Assembly (NCBI GenBank): GCA_018907035.1
Contig: JACCIC010000228.1
Location: 248,001 to 312,000, forward strand
Source: Sycobia sp. Sy_11
Lineage: Eukaryota; Arthropoda; Insecta; Hymenoptera; Epichrysomallidae
Direction: 5' to 3'
DNA: 64,000 bases
Made by a program: the position numbers and the translations under genes. The notes below the pieces were generated by a model, which ran no database searches, was not told where the DNA came from, and saw nothing but the letters and a program-made list of their open reading frames with translations. This document shows positions 12,003-22,480 of the stretch, in pieces (the stretch's first letter is position 1; each line of letters begins with the position of its first letter).

Positions 12003-12360
12003 TTCACTTTGCGAACATTGGCATCGTGAACGATCTACTAATGATTACGATAGCTTCGCGCGATGTAGTATGGGGAGAAATTACGGCTTTGCTTGACACC
12101 GGTGCTTAACCTAATGTAATAAAGCGGGCCGCGTTAAACGAATGGATCTATATAGGCGACGCAAAGCAAACACGCGTTAGTGGAATAGGAGGCGAGCCGG
12201 TTCCCCTTATAGGTGCGTGCAAAATCCACCTCCGCGATCCGAACATTTTCGTTGAGTTTTTAGTTGTAGGGGACAATTCCCCAATTCCGACGCCAACGTT
12301 GTTAGGCGCGAGATTCATGGATCACGCGAAAGTAATTATCGATTTTCGCGATCGGAATGT
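12003..12360 (+). pseudogene. Gypsy-1 aspartic protease, stop-interrupted
   Basis: Retropepsin that would process Gag-Pol. The active-site motif ALLDTGA is read at about 12090-12109 and is followed at once by TAA; the continuing frame then reads PNVIKR. The flap and C-terminal part follow in frame (GIGGEPVPLIGA, then LLGARFMDHAKVIIDF), a normal retropepsin order. The stop is a single-base type lesion and abolishes function as it stands. Confidence 0.75.
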
Positions 12361-12574
12361 TTAGAAGGCAACGTAGTATCGAGTTAGGGCGTCGCGAAAT
12401 GTGGTTCATACGAAACGTGTTGGATAGAAGCAGATTCTGCCCGCATAGTTGAACGTAAGAAGGTAGGGCCAGCCGTGTTCGTCGGCGGAAACCACTGGAA
12501 AACCTATAGAGGGACACGTTCGCGTACCGGTAACGAACACCAACATTTTTAGTGTTCTAATCGATATACCCCAG

Positions 12575-13763
12575 TTGAAGTTCTGCAAAAGGAAAATCGC
12601 ACCGTTCACTTATATGGACGAAACGGGGGGGACGAATGCCCGATGCACCGAGGAGCGGGATGAATCGCGAACTAAATCGACATTTCAACAGGACCAACCG
12701 TTAATTTGCACAATGATAGTTGCACGTGATACGAGTACAGTAGAAAGAGTTAGGAAACTGGTCCAAATGACAGCCGTAAAGTTTGAAAATAGAATCAACG
12801 CGATTTGCGAAGAATACGCGGATGTTTTTCATCTCCCGGCTGAGATTCTCCCCGCAACAGCGACGACAGAGCACACAATCGAGACGATTGATTCTGTTCC
12901 TGTAAATGCGCGGAACTACCGATATCCACAAGCGCTGCGCGACGAAATAAGGCGTCAAGTCGAGAAATTGATAGATGATGGTATCGTCGAGCCATCTACA
13001 TCGCCTTACTCTAGTCCTGCGTGGAGCGTGCCGAAACGAGCGTCAAGCGACGGTGAGAAAAAGTGGTGCCTCGTGATAGATTTTCGCGAATGAAACGCGA
13101 AAACGATCGGAAATGCGTATCCGACCTCGAACATCATCCGACCCCGAAATCATCGATAGTCTAGGTGGGTCCAAGTATTTCAGTACTTTGAATTTAGCCG
13201 CGGGCGTCCACCAGATACCGATGAGCGAAAAGGATCTCGAAAAAACCGCGTTTAAAACTCCTTTCGGGCTATACCAGTATACTAGAATGCCGTTCGGGCT
13301 GAAGAATGCACCGGCAACGTTTCAGCGCCAAATGGATACCGTGTTCCGTGGTCTTCAAGGAGATGAAGTTTTCGTCTACGTAGACGAGTGAACTATCTTT
13401 GCGAAGATACTCGAGGAATACGACGCGAAATTGCACAAGGTCGTAGAATGATTACGCGAAGCAGGGATGAAGCTGCAGCCCAAAAAATGCAGCTTCTATC
13501 GTAAAAAAGTTGCGTACCTCGGTCACGTCATAAGTGCCGACGGAGTGCGTCCGGATCCAGAGAAAACTTCCGCGATTCAGGGCTTTCCGATGCCGAAAAA
13601 CGCGAAAAACGTTCGGGAGTTTTTAGGGCTCGCGGGATATTATCGCCGGTTCTTACCGGAATTTGCAAAATACTCGCGTGCGTTAGCTGAGCTTCTGAGG
13701 AAAGATGCGACGTTCTCCTGGGGCGAAAAACACCGCGAGGGTTTTGAATACCTAGAGAGTTAG
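12575..13763 (+). pseudogene. pol: Gypsy-1 reverse transcriptase, three segments
   Basis: RNA-directed DNA polymerase. 12575-13093 covers the N-terminal fingers (QVEKLIDDGIVEPSTSPYSS and WCLVIDFRE, then a stop). 13113-13391 has the palm (FSTLNLAAGVHQIPM, FKTPFGLYQYTRMPFGLKNA) and ends in the catalytic motif as YVDE followed by a stop, where family members have YVDD. In motif A, LNLAAG replaces the expected LDLAAG, so Asp is lost there too. 13467-13763 is the thumb and connection region (YLGHVISADGVRPDPEK, FLGLAGYYRRFLPEF). Clearly inactive. Confidence 0.9.
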
Positions 13764-13781
13764 GCGTGCGAGGAACTACTG

Positions 13782-13997
13782 TTGAAGTATCCTGACTTTA
13801 ACCGGTCGTTCCGCGTAACAACCGACGGGTCGAATCAGCCAATAGGCGCGGCACTCAGCCAAGATCCGACATCTCGTTTAAAACGGTTGTACTTCAAACT
13901 ATGTGAGTTTGAGGACACCGTTGACTATAGGCCGGGCAAGACGAATGTGGTCGCGGAATGCGTTATCGAGAAACCCACCCGCGCTCGCGATCAATAA
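13782..13997 (+). pseudogene. Gypsy-1 RNase H, internally deleted
   Basis: Opens normally with FRVTTDGSNQPIGAALSQD (first catalytic Asp) and then jumps to LCEFEDTVDYRPGKTNVVAE, the end of the domain. The middle, with the remaining catalytic acids, is missing. Frame is kept across the deletion for a while. Confidence 0.8.
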
Positions 13998-14745
13998 TTT
14001 TATCACGGAGAACGGCAACAGTCCAACCACCCCGGACCGTAGAGCAGCATATTCGTGAAGATGAGTATGATACCATCCAGGTCGAACAGGAGGATGACCA
14101 GGGCCAGGAATTCATGTCCGAGATGGGGACAATGGGGAGCAGTTCCGAGAGCCACTCACTCAACATGAGAACTGACGAGGAGGTCAACCGGCCTTCCGAG
14201 GACCAGGAAATGTACGACCCTACATATGACAAGGAGGACGACAATGAGTCGTCGGATGAAGACATTGAAGAACCAGTCGATGTCCCGTACGACCTCCACA
14301 AGCGGTACCACGACCAATGGGATGGCGTGTTCTTGTATTGTGGAAACGCCATTGTACTCGTGACCGCTGACTGGCAACCCATTTGCGAGGCAGCCCGCGA
14401 GCTGTTTGACAAGGACGGGCTACCGCATAGGCCGTCTATACCTGCGGGAACTGCGGAATCCCTCACGAACGGTCGGTTCACACCATATTTTTGTCCGCTA
14501 AGGAAAACGAACACGCGCCGCTCAATCTAAATACACTACGACAGGCATTCGACGCGGCCTACGAAATCATACGCGCGAAAAATATGAAAGCGGTTAGGTG
14601 CGCGTACTTTGCGAAACCAGTGAAGGATATAATGTGGAGCGCCATTCGATCCCGCCTAGAGGATCTGGCCAAACGATCAAATGAGATGAAATATTTCATT
14701 TGTAAAAGCCTCGTCCGAGTGCCTCCCGAAGAGGAACGTGAAGGC
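13998..14745 (+). pseudogene. Gypsy-1 linker between RNase H and integrase
   Basis: 13958-14530 is open and begins with a strongly acidic, low-complexity run (for example EEVNRPSEDQEMYDP and DNESSDEDIEEPVDVPYD). It turns into a globular-looking stretch (DGVFLYCGNAIVLVTADWQ). 14491-14751 continues in another frame with LRQAFDAAYEIIRAKNMK and SAIRSRLEDLA. Many insect Gypsy elements carry extra sequence between RNase H and integrase; I do not recognise this domain with certainty. Confidence 0.55.
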
Positions 14746-15682
14746 ACGTGAAGGGTATAATACGCGACGATCACCAATCACCGGTGAACGGGCCAAGAGC
14801 GTCACGAAGACGTACCTTCGTGTCAAACAAGACTTCTACTGGCCAACGCTGAAACGTTGTGTACAGGACGTCATCGCCAGGTGTACGATCTGCCAGATCG
14901 GTAAACTCGTGAGGAGGAAGGTCCATCAACCGATGGCCTTTGACAAGGTAGCCATGGATATGGCCCCTCCTAGAGACAGCGAATGGCAACGTCTGCATTC
15001 TGACGATGCAGTGCCTGCTAACGAAATACGTAGTAGCCGCGCCATTGAAGAACGCGAACTCCAAGAGCATAGCCGACGCGTTCTTGAAGAAATTGGTATA
15101 CCAGTATGGATCTCCGCAGATCATGCTGACCGACCAGGAGGCGGCTTCCACGTCGAGCTTCCTGAAGAATGTTGAAAATTTGTGCAAAAAAAGGAAATGT
15201 ACGACAAGCGCATATCGTCCACAGTGCAACGGCTCCATCGAACGTATGCACCATGTATTGAAAGAGTATTTCCAGTGCTGCGTAAAAGATGAGACGACCT
15301 GGGACAGCTGGTTGGACTGCGCTTCCTTTGCGTACAACACCAGCATTCATGAAGGAACTCGAGTGAGCCGTTTCGAATTTGTGTTCGGTAAAATCGTGCG
15401 CATGTCGACTGATCACCCGGAATCGAGGAAACGTCCGACGAAACATATTTCGATTACGTGGCGCGTTTAAAGGTCAGGACCGCGAAAATATTAGAGATCG
15501 CACGGAATAATTTGATATCGGCGAAACAGCGGTCTAAGATATACTATGACAAACGGATGAATCCGTGCGATTACCGCGAAGGAGATGATGTTCTTCTATT
15601 ACGTAATATAAAACGCGGACCGTTCGACTCCGACGATACCGGACCGTTTAAAATTTCGTGTTCTACCGAAGAACAACATTGA
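14746..15682 (+). pseudogene. Gypsy-1 integrase, frameshifted
   Basis: Inserts element cDNA into the chromosome. The end of the HHCC zinc finger is read in YLRVKQDFYWPTLKRCVQD and ARCTICQIGK. The catalytic core has the first Asp (FDKVAMDMAPP), then a frameshift near 15000-15010, the second Asp (SPQIMLTDQEAAS) and the Glu (PQCNGSIERMHHVLKEY). 15458-15682 holds the C-terminal part (SKIYYDKRMNPCDYREGDDV). The triad residues survive, but the frame is split at least twice. Confidence 0.85.
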
Positions 15683-16019
15683 AATCGCAATAGGCAGGCG
15701 CTTGAAAATAGTACATGGGGACAAGCTGCGCCTCACCTCATACAGCCGGCAGAAATTTAAATATTCGTAATATTAACAGAGTTTTCTATTTCAGGCACAT
15801 CAGTAGTTGCGGCCGAGCATGACCAGACGAGACACGCATGTACGGCCTTCTGAAATGCGGCAGAAGACCGGCAATAATAGTGACGGTCAAGTATATTCGG
15901 CCATCAATAGCAAAGGACGACAGCCGGTCGATGGCCAGCGACAACGGGGTCCATTCCAGCACACCAGCTTTCCGACTTTGGAATCAAGGCGGCAGCAGTA
16001 CGTTCGCCGACCTCGATTC

Positions 16020-16033
16020 TAAACGGGGGGGCA
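16020..16033 (+). promoter_or_regulatory. Gypsy-1 polypurine tract
   Basis: AAACGGGGGGG ends just before CA and the TGTTGC that opens the 3' LTR. Such purine runs prime plus-strand synthesis in LTR elements. The position next to the mapped LTR edge supports the call. Confidence 0.7.
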
Positions 16034-16395
16034 TGTTGCGTCTCGAGCAATAGGTCGGGTCTAGTTCATGAATGGCATGTGAGTATGAATCTGTCGACCG
16101 AATCGATATTATTTTTTAATGTACGCGATACGGTTATCAAATAAAGCCGCAGTGTTATGAATGATACCGCCGAATAAGCGACAAAATGTGCTTACTCGCG
16201 GTAAAGCGACATTTCACAATTATGCGTTCTACGAGCAAGCTAACGAGGAGCAAATGCTGGCTCTGGCCTTTCCGCTCTATATGGACAAAGAGTAACCGTT
16301 TTACACTAAAATTAAGAATATTAAAATTTCAGTTTTTAGAACGTTTTCCGTTTAAGCCGACTTTTGTACGTGCATTTTCATGTTCCTAGTTGCAT
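16034..16395 (+). repeat. Gypsy-1 3' LTR, first part
   Basis: Matches 7042-7380 of the 5' LTR (ATGGCATGTGAGTATGAATC, CTCTATATGGACAAAGAG and AAAATTAAGAATATTAAAAT). The following 16396-16470 does not align to the 5' LTR. It contains a hairpin with 10 bp arms (TGATCATTTA at 16431 and TAAATGATCA at 16457). Confidence 0.8.
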
Positions 16396-17202
16396 GTTTC
16401 CCTAAATGCACGGGAAAATGCCGGGAAAGGTGATCATTTAATCGTGCGTAGATGAATAAATGATCACAGAAAATACCACACCGGAAGCTCTTTATGTATG
16501 TTTATTGTATATTTAAGAATGTTCCTCCACCAGGAGTTGACACCTTGACGCGTGCCTCTTGTTGGCCAGCATGGAGGCTCGTTTGGGGATCTGAGCGCCT
16601 GACCCGATAATGGTCTGGGAGAGTGCGGCCCTGCCCTAGGGCGGGCTGGGTGGCGAAAAGGGGCTGATGCAGCAAACAGCCTCTCGGGCGCCAGAGTAAC
16701 CACTCCGGCGGGATCCTTGAATAAGGAACCCCGTAGGTTTCTCTCGCAGCCGGAGCTGGATCTCGGGACTCTCGAGAACAGCCAGGCGGACACCCCAAAG
16801 GCCAAGGGCAACGTCCATTCCGTTCCAATGGGTATTATATCCAACCGCCAATTCCAAGGTGGGAGCCATCGTGTTGAAGGGCCGACTTGGCTGCCGGGGT
16901 AGTAGCGGTCGCAAACGATGCCTCGGGAACATCAGGCGACCTTCCCGAGTATGTTTCGAGCCTTATCGAAATATGCGGGGCTCTGTGTCGGCGGACTTTT
17001 ATTTTTTACCCCTAGCTACTCGTGGGATTCTTATGGAGAAAATTATACCTAAGACTATTGAAGGCGAGGCCCGGTAGGATACAACGTGGGACCGGCACTT
17101 CTGGGCCTACCACGAAGATTAAGATAGGGGTGAAGAGGCGATAGCGATCTGATAAGACTCCGCCCTCGATATTCGGTATCGCTAAAAATCAAAAGGAGGG
17201 GA

Positions 17203-17770
17203 GTGGCGGCGGTGACAATAACGGAACCCTGCCCCCCAGGGAGGGAGGCTAGCGGTTGCCGGAATTATTACGGCTGCCCAAAGGTCAAACCCCCTTACAT
17301 GTGTCGTGGTGCACGAAGGATACCCGGAAGCAACCATCACCTCGGAAATGTTTTCGCAATTCCGAGGGGCCGTGTCGAAAGGGAGGGGCCATCATACTGG
17401 TGGCCAACAACCCGGAGACGAAAGAGTGGCTAGCCGCTAGACTGGACGTACCCTGGGGGGGGGGGGGCAAGCTGAAAATGGGGACAGTAGGGCTCCTACA
17501 GGCTAGAATCAAAGCGGTGACGTGGATACCGGGGCCCCCGGAGAACCCGTCCACCGTCTTGAGGGGCATAATGCATCCCTCAGGGGCAAAACAAGCCTAT
17601 GGAGGGTCGTCAACTCCAAGGACGGCGAGAAAAGAAGGGCTGACGGAGGAGATAAACATCTCCTCGTACTGACCATGCCGGAATCGCACGCCAGGTTGTT
17701 GGCAGCGTTAGATCACAGACCCTGGTACCGTCTTGGCAGGATCGCCTTTAAGGTAAGCCGCCGGGAGGAA
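17203..17770 (+). pseudogene. LINE ORF1, C-terminal part (DUF4780-like)
   Basis: ORF1 proteins of these LINEs bind the element RNA. Readable segments in shifting frames are ILVANNPETKEWLAARLDVP, AVTWIPGPPE and LLVLTMPESHARLLAALDHR, then WYRLGRIAF. This order resembles the DUF4780-type domain in insect LINE ORF1 (family knowledge, not searched). A run of ten or more G at 17455-17467 is one place where frame is lost. No single frame spans the domain. Confidence 0.5.
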
Positions 17771-17772
17771 CG

Positions 17773-18579
17773 GTGCCACTGGAGAATGTTGAGGGCGAGA
17801 GCACGATGGACCAATATATGGTTCCATCGGGTATCTCATTCCTCCAGATTAACTTGCACCACTGCAAAGACGCCTTGGCCGTTATGCTGAGGAGTTTGGC
17901 GGGGCTACAGACATGCATGTCGCTAATCCAAGAACCTTGGATAGTGAAAGGTGCGATCAGGAGTTTAGGATCGAGGGCCGCTTGCATTAGCGACTCAAAG
18001 ACACTAAGGCCTATAGCTTGTATCATTGTAAAATTTAATGTAGTGTCGATGCTCGGTCTCTGTACTGGGGACCTAGCGGTGGCCTCGGCTGAGGTAGTAG
18101 GGATGGGGCGAATTGTTGTCGCATCTACCTACCTACCGTATGATAATAAAGACAACCTCACTGGGGAGTTTCGGAGACTAGTGGAATACTGTAGAATCAA
18201 CAGTCTTCCAATAGTCCTTGGATGTGATGCAAAATGGTACCGTAGGGTGTGGTATAGCACTAAGACGAACCTAAGAGGTGTTCAACTACTGGAGTCTCTT
18301 GCGGGTACATACCTCGAGATATTCAATGTGGGTGACACTCCAACGTCGGCAAACAGGCTCAGGAAGCAGGTAATAGATATAACTATCTGCTCAACTGGGT
18401 TAGCTAATAAGATCTACGGTTGCAGAGTGGAGGAGGTGGAGACACTGTCGGACCACTCTCTGATAACATACTCACTGTGGACACCCAATGAGGAGGAGCC
18501 CACCTGGCTGCGCGATCTTAAGCGCACAGTCTGGCAGGGCTACAGAAGGTCGAAGCTGCTTTTAAGGACTGAACTGTAG
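17773..18579 (+). pseudogene. LINE ORF2 apurinic-type endonuclease domain
   Basis: Nicks target DNA to start target-primed reverse transcription. Open for 268 residues: SFLQINLHHCKDALAVML at the start, SLIQEPWIVKGA (with the conserved catalytic Glu), ASTYLPYDNKDN, LPIVLGCDAKWYRR (the family's CDAN-H motif is altered to CDAKW) and EVETLSDHSLITY near the end (conserved SDH). The altered Asn-type position suggests loss of activity. Starts at the first Met after ORF1 homology ends. Confidence 0.8.
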
Positions 18580-18600
18580 AGATTAGGGACAAGTGAACGC

Positions 18601-20365
18601 TTGAAAACGTCACGAAGTCCTTTAATGACGCCATCAAACACGCTTTTGAGGAGAATTGTCGCCCCAAACGGGCGAGACCCAGGGGCGAGTGTTCGATGGT
18701 GGAATAAGAAACTGGACTACCTGAAAGAGAAGACTATGGTCCTCCGGAAGATAGCCAGGAGAAAAGGTAGTGATTCTGATTGGACTGCACACAGAGCGTC
18801 CAGGGACAACTAGAGAGATGCAGGAAGGTCAGAGAGAGAGACAAGCTGGACAAACTACTGTGAAAGCATATGCGAGAGTACATAAGGAAGCGGCTAGGCT
18901 GAACAGAGTCCTGTCGTAGGACCCTGTCGAGGTCCTGGGCACGCTGAACAGACCCGATGGCAGTTATACACGATCGGATGAGGAGACTTTGGAATACCTT
19001 ATGCAAGTCCACTTCCTTAACTTCAGTAGAAATACTGAACAAGATGACGATACGGTCACAGAAAATAACCACTGGCTGGGTTACGTTAAACTGGGAGCTA
19101 ACCGAATGGCAGCAAACCAGATTGTTACACCGGACAGGGTCAGATGGGCCGTAGGTTCATTTGACGTATTTAAATCACCGGGATCTGATAGAGTCTACTC
19201 GGCCTTCCTACAAAGAGTCGGGGACTGTCTTGTGGGCCCGATGAGAAGAATGGCGAGGGCAAGCATCACTCTGGGTCATATCCCAGCAAGATGGCTAGGG
19301 ACCAGGGTGGTATTTATACCTAAAGCAGGCAAATGTGGTTATACATCCCCAAAGGATTTTAAACCCATCAGCCTGACATCTTTTTTTCTCAACACTATCG
19401 AAAGGATGATTGATAGATTCATCTGAGACGAAGCCTTTAGAAAAACCATAAGGAGCAATATACATACCTCACTGGAAGATCCACGGAAACGACTCTATAT
19501 AGAACCGTATCTGTGATGCGATCTCAGGTGGAATTTAAAGGGTTTGCCGTAGATGTCCTTATGGACATCAAAGAAACCTTTAATCGCACGTCACCAAACG
19601 TTATCAAGGAGGCCTTAAATAGTCATGATATCCCTCAATGCATTACAGAATGGATTGACCACATGTTGGGAAATCGCATCCTGGAAGCAAGCAAAGGGAG
19701 CACGACCCTACGAGGGGGAATAGGGTCAGGGTGCCCACAGGGGGGCGTCCTGTCCCCGCTCCTATGGTACCTCGTGATGGACGAGCTCCTAAATAAGCTG
19801 AATAGCATCGGTTGTCTGGCGATTGGTTATGCGTACGACATAATGCTAATTGCCCGAGGGCCCTTTTTGTATCCCCTTATGGGAGTACTACAGGGTGCCC
19901 TTGAAGTGGTCGGCGGATGGTGTAGACGGACCGGTATCTCGGTTAAGCCAGGGAAAACTGAGGTTATATTCTGCACCAGGAGATATAAATGGAATAGGAG
20001 TTGTGGCTTTTCTCTTGGAGGGTATTTTCTGACTTTTAAGAAGCAATTGAAATACCTAGGTGTGACCATTGATAGCAAACTATTATGGAATAAACACCTA
20101 GAGTGTATATCTGGCAAACTAACGGCCTGTCTGTGGCAGGTTAGGAGAGCCACCGGCAGGACGTGGGGCCTCAAGCCAAGTATCATGAAATGGATATACG
20201 GGGTTGTCCTGAAACCCAGACTAACCTACGAGGTCCTGGTATGGTGGGAAAGGACGGCTTTGGTGACTGCCAGAAACTAACTGGAAAGTCTGAGAAGCAT
20301 GGTGGTGAGGAGCATCTCCGCAGCGATTAGATCTACACCTACTGCTGCGCTGATGTAATGATATA
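18601..20365 (+). pseudogene. LINE ORF2 reverse transcriptase domain, catalytic motif altered
   Basis: 18989-19426 encodes the first RT blocks (FKSPGSDRVYSAFLQ, IPARWLGTRVVFIPKAGK, FKPISLTSFFLNTIERMIDR). 19513-20280 encodes the rest (VDVLMDIKETFNRTSP, GSGCPQGGVLSPLLWYLVMD). The catalytic block reads GYAYDIMLIA, where active members have YADD, so one catalytic Asp has become Tyr. The thumb-like KQLKYLGVTIDSKLLWNKHL follows. Stops lie near 18579, 19424 and 20278. Inactive. Confidence 0.85.
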
Positions 20366-20400
20366 ACAAAATAAATAAATAACATATTATAAGGGTAAAT

Positions 20401-20690
20401 GAGGACGTCTGTAAAAACAACGTGTGTAATATATGTGCGAATAGCGAAAGATTCATGGAGTTGCGAGTAGCTAAAACGGAGCATGAATAAATGACATTGA
20501 AGTAATAGCATATGTAAAGAGTATATAATTTCGTGCAGCAGGGTCAAACGTTATATGAATGTTTATGAGAGAATGAAACGTTATATGAGAGAACGATTGT
20601 GTTTAGAGTGGGACAAAGTCTCCCATCCAATCGGAGCGTATCGTCACGCCCCTGGTCGCCACTTCTCTCCCACTACTCGCTTTTCGGCGA
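20401..20690. other. Unassigned stretch between LINE tail and resumed LTR
   Basis: Does not align to the 5' LTR, and no gene is visible. CGTTATATGA occurs twice (20550 and 20578), each followed soon by GAGAGAA. It may be LTR sequence deleted from the 5' copy or LINE 3' UTR. Confidence 0.4.
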
Positions 20691-21416
20691 TACCGTGCCA
20701 ATGAAGGAAGAACGCGAAACCGGAGGGCGGAGAAGAAAGAGCTAACCGAAGTAATGATGCACAATGAACGGAGGGCAGACTGGTCTCAGCTCCGGTTTTG
20801 CGGTTCTGTGATGTTGTGTGTGAGTTGTATCGTGAAAAGTGTCTTGTAATTGAAATCGTCAGTGTGAATTCATTGTTCGATTCGTTTATATAATTTTTCG
20901 TGGTGTTTATATTATGTGCGCTTTGAATCGTTAAAAGTGTCTTGTAATTGAAATCTCTGCAGTGTAAATTTATTATTAGTTTCGCTTGTGTAATTTTTAT
21001 TAGTGTTTAATTAAAAAGTGTTTATACTGAAATTGCCACCGTGTTAGAGTTTTTCTTCATTAGCCCTTCTTGCACGTAATCTCGGGGTTCATTTTAAATA
21101 CTTATTAATTTTTAACCTTTTTCAGCATCAGTGATTTATTTATTTGAATTTTCCGGATCATCGGTCAACCATCGTATCCTAGTTTTTAATAATTCACAGA
21201 GCGCGTAAAATCAGTGCCGTCGTGCATTAACGATTCACAAATAAGAATTTCCCTTCTAATCTAGAAGTGAGTGGTGACAGTGCTGCCTAACAAATCAACA
21301 ATCGTCACCGTCGAGGTAGTTTGCCAGCCTGCCGTGCTCTCTGCTTTCGCCATCGCCACGCAACGACGGCTGCGACCGACGGGACGATTTTTTGGTGACA
21401 GCCGTGAGATTCGCCG
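20690..21416 (+). repeat. Gypsy-1 3' LTR, second part
   Basis: Resumes the match to the 5' LTR at about 7385 (GGGCGGAGAAGAAAGAGC) and runs to the GAGATTCGCCG that ends at 21416. Small indels throughout. The right edge joins cassette copy C. Confidence 0.8.
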
Positions 21417-22160
21417 ATTATGATTGAGAATTATCTATATTCATTGCAAGCCTTTGGAAAGGCGCCCAGACACTCGAGATAGCGTGAATCGGTCGTATAA
21501 TTCGATAAATATTATAAATTAGATAAATAGCAATAAATATGAACATTAACAAATATTCACAGGCGAAAATGCCGCTGTTATACAAACAAAAGAATGAATA
21601 TTCTAAATATTTAAGCAAATATCGAATCATGTAATCGATGGGAAGGATCGCAAAACTTGGGGATTGTCACTTGTTCAGTTCTTAGAAACAATCCGAAAAT
21701 TTTCAAAATTTTTTCAAAGTTTTTGCATGAAGATAATTTCTGGCGATGGGAAGGGTCGAGAAACTCAGGGCTTGTCACTTTTTCGGTTCTTAGAAACTAT
21801 TCGAAAGTTTTCATAATATTTTCAATGTTTTTGTATGAAGATATTTTCCGGCGATTGGAAAGGTCAGGAACTCGGGGTTCTCTGTTTTCCGGTCCTTAGA
21901 AAGAAAGCGAAAATTTTCGAAATTTTTTCAGTTTTTGTATGGTGATACTTTTCGGCGATGGGAAAGGTCAGGAACTCGGGGCTTCGCTGTTTTTCGGTTC
22001 TTAGAAAGAATTCGAAAATTTTCGAAATTTTTTCAGTTTTTCATGATAATGCTTCCCGGCGATGGAAGGTCTAGAAACTCGGAGTCGGTCACTTTTTCGG
22101 TTCTTAGAAGAAATTTTGAAAAGTTTCCTGAAGAAAAAAATTTTGGAATTTGAAAATTTC
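21412..22160. repeat. Repeat cassette, copy C, with five-unit minisatellite
   Basis: Starts at CGCCGATTATG, internal to copies A and B, and then follows B closely. The tandem array has unit starts at 21635, 21744, 21852, 21956 and 22060, that is spacings of 109, 108, 104 and 104 bp. Copy B has three units. A sixth unit is cut off near 22160. Sequences such as TTTTTCGGTTCTTAG mark each unit. Confidence 0.85.
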
Positions 22161-22201
22161 CCCGAGACTCGAAGACTAGCATTAACACACTTCATATGCA
22201 A

Positions 22202-22205
<4 letters not shown>

Positions 22206-22258
<53 letters not shown>
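22206..22258. repeat. (TA)n microsatellite
   Basis: About 26 uninterrupted TA dinucleotides. It interrupts a mariner coding remnant to its right. Confidence 0.95.
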
Positions 22259-22261
<3 letters not shown>

Positions 22262-22263
<2 letters not shown>

Positions 22264-22480
22264 GTTGAGTCAATCCACAAGAAATGTTGAGAGCATCTGC
22301 TATCTCTCTGATGCCGACACGACGATTTTGGAGCAACATTTGCTCAACTTTTTCGATGTGATCGTCGTTAGCAGAGGTGGATGGGTGACTTGCTTGAGGC
22401 AAGTTTTCGACTTTTACTGAACGACCTTTACTGAATTCTGGTTTCTCCGACTAGTCTGCAAGAGGCTATAATGAGTCAGT
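22262..22480 (-). pseudogene. mariner transposase fragment (second helix-turn-helix)
   Basis: Reading leftward: ANDDHIEKVEQMLLQNRRVG and then IREIADALNISCGLTQHI, which matches the style of the second DNA-binding helix-turn-helix of mariner transposases. The frame then runs into the TA microsatellite. No catalytic domain is present. Confidence 0.65.

Larger units (their letters stand above)
16470..20400 (+). mobile_element. LOA/R1-group LINE nested in the Gypsy-1 3' LTR
   Basis: Non-LTR retrotransposon with a GC-rich 5' UTR (about 16500-17200), a short ORF1 with its C-terminal domain readable, an ORF2 with endonuclease and RT, and an AATAAATAAATAAC-type tail near 20371. ORF2 stops soon after the RT, so a C-terminal RNase H is absent. 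Its location between two LTR parts shows it inserted after Gypsy-1. I place it in the LOA/R1 group on ORF order and motif style; the exact clade is uncertain. Confidence 0.75.
7042..21416 (+). mobile_element. Gypsy-1: decayed Ty3/Gypsy LTR retrotransposon with a nested LINE
   Basis: Plus-strand order is 5' LTR, long leader, gag, protease, RT, RNase H, linker, integrase, polypurine tract, 3' LTR, the canonical Gypsy order. Both LTRs start with the same 30 nt frame (ATGTTGC...GAGCAA...GTCGGGTCT), at 7042 and 16034. The 3' LTR is interrupted by a LINE and resumes near 20690. Every gene is broken by stops or frameshifts, and the LTRs differ by many substitutions and indels, so the insertion is old. 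No target duplication is visible, because the right end joins cassette copy C through a CGCCGATTATG junction also found inside the cassette. Confidence 0.85.

Noticed and set aside
7042..21416. Target-site duplication for Gypsy-1
   Set aside because: Flanks do not match as short direct repeats; the right junction lies at a cassette-internal string instead.
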